In this document: positions 32,738 to 42,288 of the stretch, piece after piece
Position numbering within the stretch: the stretch's first letter is position 1
Layout: each line of letters begins with the position of its first letter
Assembly (NCBI GenBank): GCA_030039035.1
Contig: JASHQQ010000057.1
Location: forward strand, 1 to 42,288
Source: Acidobacteriaceae bacterium
GTDB lineage: Bacteria > Acidobacteriota > Terriglobia > Terriglobales > Acidobacteriaceae
Length of the DNA: 42,288 nt
Direction of reading: 5' to 3'
Position numbers and translations under genes: made by a program
Notes under the pieces: generated by a model
Seen by the model: only the letters and a program-made list of their open reading frames with translations
What the model was told of the DNA's origin: nothing
Database searches by the model: none

Positions 32738-33175
32738 CTACCGGCCCGCAACGCGGAACGCGGTCAGATGCTCGCGATGAAACTTCAGCGAGTGGCCTCC
32801 GTTGCAGGCCACAATCGGCTTGTTGGTCAGCAGCAGGCGCGAAACCAGGTTGGGGTTGGCGTCTCTTTCGAAGCTCGTATAGATCGAGTGGGACCGGCCA
32901 CAGCTCTCCACCGAGCATTCGCAGTCAATCTGCCAAAGAGAGCTGGTGCGCGAAATCCGGCTGACCAGCGTCTCGGTGCTCGATTGGATGAGCGATTGCG
33001 GAACCGCATAGATGACGAAGAATCGTGAGCACAGGAAGTGTATGGGCCAGACATTCGCACAAAGATACTGCGAAGTGCCGATGCCGCCCAGCGTGCTTTG
33101 GGAAGGAAGCGAGATCGGCTCGCCGCATGCGGGGCACGGAAAACAAAAGACGAGGTTTCGAGTATCCATTTGCAA
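32738..33175 (-). CDS. Cys-rich hypothetical protein with a partly lost zinc ribbon
   Basis: 145 residues; the ATG at 33175 (or the one two codons on) has only a weak ribosome site. Cys14-x-x-Cys17 (FPCPACGEPISLP) is the first half of a zinc ribbon of the kind found in small acidobacterial proteins. The second half would be Cys49-x-x-Cys, but position 52 is Phe (FLCSRF). The C-terminal half has more Cys and His (DCECSVESCGRSHSIY, ACNGGHSLKFHRE). No signal peptide or membrane segment. It lies upstream of the VWA gene on the same strand with a gap of about 120 bases. I recall similar acidobacterial proteins of unknown function, but cannot give more. Confidence 0.6.
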   Translation of the reverse strand: MQMDTRNLVFCFPCPACGEPISLPSQSTLGGIGTSQYLCANVWPIHFLCSRFFVIYAVPQSLIQSSTETLVSRISRTSSLWQIDCECSVESCGRSHSIYTSFERDANPNLVSRLLLTNKPIVACNGGHSLKFHREHLTAFRVAGR

Positions 33176-33723
33176 TGTGTGTCCCGGATCATCGGGATGG
33201 GCGGACTGAAGCGAGGACGGCGGCCAGGCTTCACGGGACCCAAAAGAGGCGCCACTCGCTTGGATGCGAATGGGCCCAGGAATGCCTGCCGGTGAATTGT
33301 CGCTGGATCAAAATCTTTACTCTGTCGCCGTTGCGCGAGACACGCCGCAGTTGCAATCCCGCATGGAGAATCAATACTGCGTAATCCCTTTTCAGAGCGA
33401 GCGTAGTGCGAAGGGGAAAACGCCAGGTCGATGCGAGAACCGGGGCGCCGGGACATGGAAGGTACGCCGGAAAGAACACGCGGTAACCTGGAAAATGGCG
33501 TGGCCGGATCGGACAAGTGCTCGCGGAATCCCTTGTCGCGTTTGGGTTTGCACGCCACAAGAAACCATCGTCTGCCCGCCGGATTTTTTCCGGGTCCCGA
33601 GCCAACTCGAAAGCCCCGGCACGCATCCCAGTAAAAGCTGCGCGTATATGAAATCCATTTTTTGATTTAGGGTCGGGGTTCGCTCAGCCACGTTTCCACA
33701 ATCCCTTGCAAGAGGATGCGCCC
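33176..33723. other. Intergenic region of 548 bases before the kinase operon
   Basis: This lies between the divergent Cys-rich gene and the hybrid kinase. Open frames on both strands are Arg/Pro-rich and match no protein style I know. It should hold the promoter of the signalling operon. Near 33390-33420 the text TTCAGAGCGAGCGTAGTGCGAAGGGG again resembles dispersed acidobacterial repeat wording. No promoter hexamers are convincing. Confidence 0.45.
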
Positions 33724-38646
<4,923 letters not shown>

Positions 38647-38685
38647 GTTCGTTGCGCGGAATCTGAAGAGTCGTGAGGAACAGCG

Positions 38686-40377
38686 ATGACCTCGGCACCC
38701 AAGGTCAACATACTTCTGGTCGACGATCAGCCCGCCAAGCTCTTGAGCTATGAGGTCATCCTCGCGGAGCTGGGAGAGAATCTGATCCGGGCGACCTCGG
38801 CAAACGAGGCGCTGCAGATTCTTCTCAAGACCGATGTCGCCGTGGTTCTGATGGACGTGAGCATGCCCGACGTCGACGGCTTCGTGCTCGCCGACTTCAT
38901 CCGCCAGCATCCGCGCTTCCAGAAGATCGCGATCATCTTCATTTCCGGCGTTCACATCGCCGATGCCGACAAGATCCAGGGCTATCGCAGCGGGGCAGTC
39001 GACTATATTCTCGTCCCCGTCGTCCCGGAAGTGCTTCGCGCCAAGGTGGGCGTATTTGTCGAGCTGCACAGGAAGACCCGTTTGCTCGAAGCCCTGAACA
39101 GCAACCTCGAAAAGCTGGTCGAGGAGCGCACCGGGAAGCTGAGACAGAGCGAGGCCCAGTATCGCACCAAGGCGGCCCTGCTCGACCTTGCTTCCGAGGC
39201 CATCATCGTGCGCGATCTTCCCGGGGCCATCCGGTTCTGGAATACGGGCGCGGAAAAGCTCTATGGCTGGAGCCGGGAAGAGGCCCAGGGAAAGGATTTG
39301 CACGAGCTGCTTGGCACAATCTTTCCCAGCTCCCGGCGCGAAGTCGAGGAGACATTGAAGGAGTTCGGGGAGTGGCAGGGGAATCTGCTGCAGACAACGC
39401 GGGACGGGCGCCAGATCACGATCAGTTGCCACAAGACGCTGAACCGCGAGGAAAATGCCATTCTGGAGGTGAACCGGGACATCACCATCCAGTTGCAGAC
39501 CGAGGAGGCGCTGCGCAATGCCGAGAGGCTGGCGGCGATGGGCCGCGTGGCCGGGATCATCGCGCATGAGATCAACAACCCGCTCACCTCCATCATGAAC
39601 ATCTTCTACCTGTTGAAGAGCCACCCCTCCCTGGACAATCATGCCCGATGCTATGCCGACATGGCCGAGCAGGAGTTGCGCCGCCTCTCGCATATCACGC
39701 GCCAGACCCTGAGCTTTTATCGCGAATCCCGGGACCCGGTGCAGGTCATCCTCCGTGAGCTTCTGGACAACATACTGGAATTGCAGGGGCGGGACCTGCG
39801 CGACAAGCGGGTCGCGCTGCAGAAGCAATACTTCACAGACGCCGCCCTCAATGGATTCCCCATCGAGCTCCGGCAGGTGTTCCTCAACGTGCTTCTGAAT
39901 GCGGTCCAGGCGATGCCGGGCGGAGGCATCCTGCGTGTTTCCGTGCGCGAGGCCATGGACTGGCCGTCCAACCGGCCGGGAGCCGCTGTCTCCATCGTTG
40001 ACACCGGAACCGGGATTCCGCCCAAGGATGCCAAGCGGCTCTTCGAGCCGTTCTTCAGCACCAAGGCGACCAAGGGAACAGGACTGGGTCTTTGGATCAG
40101 CAAGGGAATTCTGCAAAAGTACGAAGGCCGCATCTCCTACCGGAGCTTTCGCCATCAGGGCAGATGCGTGACGTGTTTCCGCATCTTCATCCCCATCAGC
40201 GGACTGCAGATCAGGCATTCCAATGGTGGAGGAAGGCTTCGCAGGAGGGAACTTGACCTTGAGCCCTCCCGGGAACCTGGCGAGGAAACCTCAAACGGGG
40301 TTTTTGGGGGCGTGCCGGCCGATGCATCCGAGCCAGGTTGCTCGTCCAGCGAAGCCGAAGCCGCCCAGCGCATCTAG
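38686..40377 (+). CDS. REC-PAS-histidine kinase
   Basis: 563 residues. Receiver domain 1-125 with acidic pocket (LLVDDQ), phospho-acceptor Asp57 in VVLMDVSMPDVDGF, but Val110 (DYILVPVVPE) where most receivers have the conserved Lys before Pro. A coiled linker (NLEKLVEERTGKLRQSE) leads to a PAS domain (about 160-270: IIVRDLPGAIRFWNTGAEKLYGWSREEAQGKDLHELL). HisKA has His294 in GIIAHEINNPLTSI, and the HATPase (about 400-515) has VFLNVLLNAVQAMPGGG and DTGTGIPPKDAKRLFEPFFSTK. The last 60 residues are low-complexity and outside the fold. No membrane segment. It follows the poly-HAMP kinase by 39 bases, so it is probably one operon and may receive phosphate from it. The output target is not encoded nearby. 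Confidence 0.93.
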   Translation: MTSAPKVNILLVDDQPAKLLSYEVILAELGENLIRATSANEALQILLKTDVAVVLMDVSMPDVDGFVLADFIRQHPRFQKIAIIFISGVHIADADKIQGYRSGAVDYILVPVVPEVLRAKVGVFVELHRKTRLLEALNSNLEKLVEERTGKLRQSEAQYRTKAALLDLASEAIIVRDLPGAIRFWNTGAEKLYGWSREEAQGKDLHELLGTIFPSSRREVEETLKEFGEWQGNLLQTTRDGRQITISCHKTLNREENAILEVNRDITIQLQTEEALRNAERLAAMGRVAGIIAHEINNPLTSIMNIFYLLKSHPSLDNHARCYADMAEQELRRLSHITRQTLSFYRESRDPVQVILRELLDNILELQGRDLRDKRVALQKQYFTDAALNGFPIELRQVFLNVLLNAVQAMPGGGILRVSVREAMDWPSNRPGAAVSIVDTGTGIPPKDAKRLFEPFFSTKATKGTGLGLWISKGILQKYEGRISYRSFRHQGRCVTCFRIFIPISGLQIRHSNGGGRLRRRELDLEPSREPGEETSNGVFGGVPADASEPGCSSSEAEAAQRI

Positions 40378-40502
40378 AACTGGTTCCATAAATCCGTTTG
40401 AAAGGGCACGGCTTGCCGGGGTTCTCGGGCCTGGGAAATCATGATCGTCGGCACGGATGTTCCCGGCCCTTTTCACCCGGTCTTTGCGAGAGGGCGGAGT
40501 TG

Positions 40503-40525
40503 CATCTTCGATTTCGCCGAAGATG
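40503..40525. terminator. Hairpin between the kinase gene and the convergent membrane-protein gene
   Basis: CATCTTCG and CGAAGATG form a perfect 8-base stem with a 7-base loop. It starts 22 bases beyond the minus-strand stop at 40547 and could end that transcript, though no T run follows. Confidence 0.4.
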
Positions 40526-40546
40526 AAAGCAGGTCCGATCCGGGAA

Positions 40547-41548
40547 TCAGAACTGATATCCCGGCTTCAGCTCGCACCGATAGACGGTGGATCTGTCCGC
40601 GTTGGTGCGAATGTTGCACGTGGCCCAGCTCAGAAAGAGATCGGGGCCGAGAGGAAACACCATGGGCGCACCGTTGACCTCGGCTTCGATGCTGACGCCT
40701 TCCTGCGTGGGGGGAAGCGTGAAGTGGAGTGCGTCGCCGAATTCCACCGGATAGGCCTCGCGGACGTTGGAACTGATGGTGTCCTGGAAGACTTCGGCTT
40801 CGAGAAGGAAGGTTGCGGTGTCGGACCAGTCGACGGCGGAAGCGGTGATCTGGCGACCGCCATGGATGTAGCCGCTGGAATCGATCTTCGTAAAAGGACA
40901 GGGGCCAGCGATGCAGGAAGCGCGCACGTCGCGAAACTCGTTGCCGGGGCCGGCGTCGAGCGAGACGGAATTTCGCGCGGCTTTCCAGTTGCCGTCGGGC
41001 GAGCAGACCGGCTGATGATTGCAGGGCACGTTGCCCTTGTTCACCACCTCGAAGGTCTTCACCGCGCTCCCGATGTTGATCGCCGTCCCGGAGTTGACCG
41101 TGTATCGGATGCGAATGTTGGAGACGACCGAGGGTTTTCCGGTGACCGTGGGAGGAGCCTGCCTGGGCAGGGGCGACATGGCGGCGACGTAGAGCTGGCG
41201 CGTGGTCAGGTGAATTCCGCTGCGCAATTGCAGGTCGAGCGGCATGTAGCCGTCGCGGCGGAAGCTCAGATCGACGTTGCGGCCGGGCCAGAGAATCTGC
41301 GGATAATTGAGCGCAAAGTAACCCGAGGCGTCGGAGCGCGTTCTGACGCTGCTGTAGCCATTTGAGGCGGTGACCACCACATCGGCGATGGGCAACTGTT
41401 TGCGCACGTCTTCATCGCGGCGAACGACCGCGCCGTGAATGGTGATATTGCGCGTGCGCACGTGCTGGATGCGCAAGGTAATGAGTGCGGCTGCCGCGGC
41501 CGCGCAGGCCACTGCGATAATCCAGGTTTTGGCAGTCCGGCGAATCAC
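40547..41548 (-). CDS. Membrane-anchored protein with carboxypeptidase-regulatory-like domain
   Basis: 333 residues from a GTG at 41548 (VIRRTAKTWIIAVACAAAAAALITL), which puts a membrane anchor at the start; the frame is open far upstream but reads Arg/Pro-rich text there. Residues about 35-125 form a carboxypeptidase D regulatory-like beta-sandwich: NITIHGAVVRRDEDVRKQLPIADVVVTASNG, VRTRSDASGYFALNYP, VDLSFRRDGYMPLDL. The rest (about 150-333) is beta-rich with paired Cys (CNHQPVC, CIAGPC) and ends CELKPGYQF. Nothing catalytic is seen. The ribosome site is weak, so the start is uncertain. It is divergent from the glucoamylase-like gene, 154 bases apart, which suggests shared control and perhaps a shared role at a glycan surface. 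Confidence 0.75.
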   Translation of the reverse strand: MIRRTAKTWIIAVACAAAAAALITLRIQHVRTRNITIHGAVVRRDEDVRKQLPIADVVVTASNGYSSVRTRSDASGYFALNYPQILWPGRNVDLSFRRDGYMPLDLQLRSGIHLTTRQLYVAAMSPLPRQAPPTVTGKPSVVSNIRIRYTVNSGTAINIGSAVKTFEVVNKGNVPCNHQPVCSPDGNWKAARNSVSLDAGPGNEFRDVRASCIAGPCPFTKIDSSGYIHGGRQITASAVDWSDTATFLLEAEVFQDTISSNVREAYPVEFGDALHFTLPPTQEGVSIEAEVNGAPMVFPLGPDLFLSWATCNIRTNADRSTVYRCELKPGYQF

Positions 41549-41702
41549 TTCGGGTTCACTCGCATCCCAATGGGTTGGACGCGGATTCGGCCGGATTTGC
41601 CGTCCGGGCCACCTTGCACGCGGTCCGTTGCATCTAACCGCCTTGTTGCAGCGACCGATCCAGACTGGAACCGTACTCGAGAGCTTCGGCTCTACGGAAT
41701 CG

Positions 41703-42288
41703 ATGACCGGGGCACGCCGCCGAAAACCGTTCCAGGAGCATGGAATCGTCGGTTCGCGGCGCGAATTCATGCGCCGCGCGGCGTCGTTGTCCATCGGCGC
41801 ATCGTTTGCTCTGACCCAGGTCGAGGCGCTGATCGCCCAGGCCGGGCCGCCGCAGAACGGAGCGCAACATGCCGATCCGGCGTCGGTTCCCGAGCCGGGA
41901 TCGCTCACGCCGGAGGACGAGCAGCTTCTGGATGAGATCGAGCACGCCAGCTTTCTGTTCTTCTGGGAGCAGTCCAACCCGGCGACCGGCCTGACCAAGG
42001 ACCGCTGCAACGTGCGGGAGAAGGATACGAGCCTGGGCGCGAGCATCGCGTCGACGGGCTTCGGGCTGACGGCGATCTGTATCGCCGAAAAGCGCGGTTT
42101 TGTGAGCCACTCCGATGCCCGGGTGCGTGTCATCCAGGCGCTCTCGTATCTTTGGCACAAGCTGCCCACGCATCGCGGGTTTTTCTATCACTTTGCCAAT
42201 ATCGACACGGGTGAACGGATGTGGGACTCCGAAGTTTCCTCTATCGATACGGCGCTGCTGCTGTGCGGGATCCTTACCTGCCGCGAGC
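41703..42288 (+). CDS. Tat-exported glucoamylase-family protein (3' end cut by window edge)
   Basis: 195 residues are visible before the window ends. An ATG at 41703 gives an N-terminus with the twin-arginine motif SRREFM followed by RRAASLSIGASFALTQ, so the protein is exported folded. The mature start matches the glycoamylase-like domain (PF10091 type): LLDEIEHASFLFFWEQSNPATG, TKDRCNVREKDTS, ASIASTGFGLTAICIAEKRGFVS, THRGFFYHFANIDTGERMWDSEVSSIDTALLL. These proteins, an alpha/alpha barrel, cut or process beta- or alpha-glucans; the exact bond is not clear from sequence. The frame is open upstream to at least 41643 (TTG), but the ATG suits the signal. The family normally runs to over 400 residues, so most is beyond the edge. 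Confidence 0.88.
   Translation, partial: MTGARRRKPFQEHGIVGSRREFMRRAASLSIGASFALTQVEALIAQAGPPQNGAQHADPASVPEPGSLTPEDEQLLDEIEHASFLFFWEQSNPATGLTKDRCNVREKDTSLGASIASTGFGLTAICIAEKRGFVSHSDARVRVIQALSYLWHKLPTHRGFFYHFANIDTGERMWDSEVSSIDTALLLCGILTCRE

Noticed and set aside
33264..33665. Possible 133-residue protein before the hybrid kinase
   Set aside because: No ribosome site and residue use unlike its neighbours; part of the sequence resembles dispersed repeat wording.

Overview
The window looks like chromosomal DNA of a GC-rich soil acidobacterium (class Terriglobia/Acidobacteriales type). The clues are a secreted VWA protein of the kind called 'VWFA-related acidobacterial domain', a three-domain LigD, a Tat-exported glucoamylase-like protein, TPR proteins and a STAS protein of types common in that phylum, and a giant poly-HAMP hybrid kinase. 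This placement is an inference from protein style; there is no rRNA, tRNA, CRISPR array, transposase or phage gene in the window.

Layout. (1) 0-3 kb: a small metabolic group on the minus strand (DUF2255 protein cut by the window edge, secreted lipocalin-like protein, aldo/keto reductase) divergent from its likely LysR regulator, with a promoter/operator arrangement visible between them. (2) 3.2-6.8 kb: a metallo-beta-lactamase-fold gene that has lost its N-terminus, then on the plus strand a small basic protein followed at once by the non-homologous end-joining enzyme LigD, whose 5' end looks frameshifted. (3) 6.8-33 kb: a long run of surface-glycan and envelope genes. It holds a thymidylate-kinase-like P-loop protein, a small Pro/Gln-rich envelope protein, a degenerate STAS protein, a flippase fused to a ParB/sulfiredoxin-like domain, a GH99/GH71-like lipoprotein, a GtrB-like glycosyltransferase, a four-gene tightly coupled operon led by a GT-C-like membrane protein, a 1.4k-residue TPR/outer-membrane-barrel protein, a GT4 glycosyltransferase, a phosphoesterase lipoprotein with four repeats, a DUF5666-like protein, a TPR protein, a GSDLD nucleotidyltransferase, a TonB-like protein and a VWA protein. 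(4) 33.7-40.4 kb: two adjacent soluble signalling proteins, a 1640-residue six-fold HAMP hybrid kinase with three receiver domains and a REC-PAS-histidine kinase. (5) 40.5 kb to the end: a membrane protein with a carboxypeptidase-regulatory-like fold, divergent from a Tat-secreted glucoamylase-family protein cut by the right edge.

How the parts may work together. The central block has the parts for building a lipid-linked glycan (two glycosyltransferases, a GT-C-like protein), flipping it (flippase), carrying it through the periplasm and outer membrane (TPR plus barrel, as in BcsC/PgaA), and trimming it (GH99-like lipoprotein). Accessory proteins of unclear role (TMPK-like, nucleotidyltransferase, STAS, ParB-like domain) surround them. 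No synthase of the BcsA/PgaC type, no Wza/Wzc and no clear Wzy polymerase is present, so if this is one export system it is not a textbook one. All coordinates were read by hand; start codons were moved where a Shine-Dalgarno sequence or a signal peptide argued for it.
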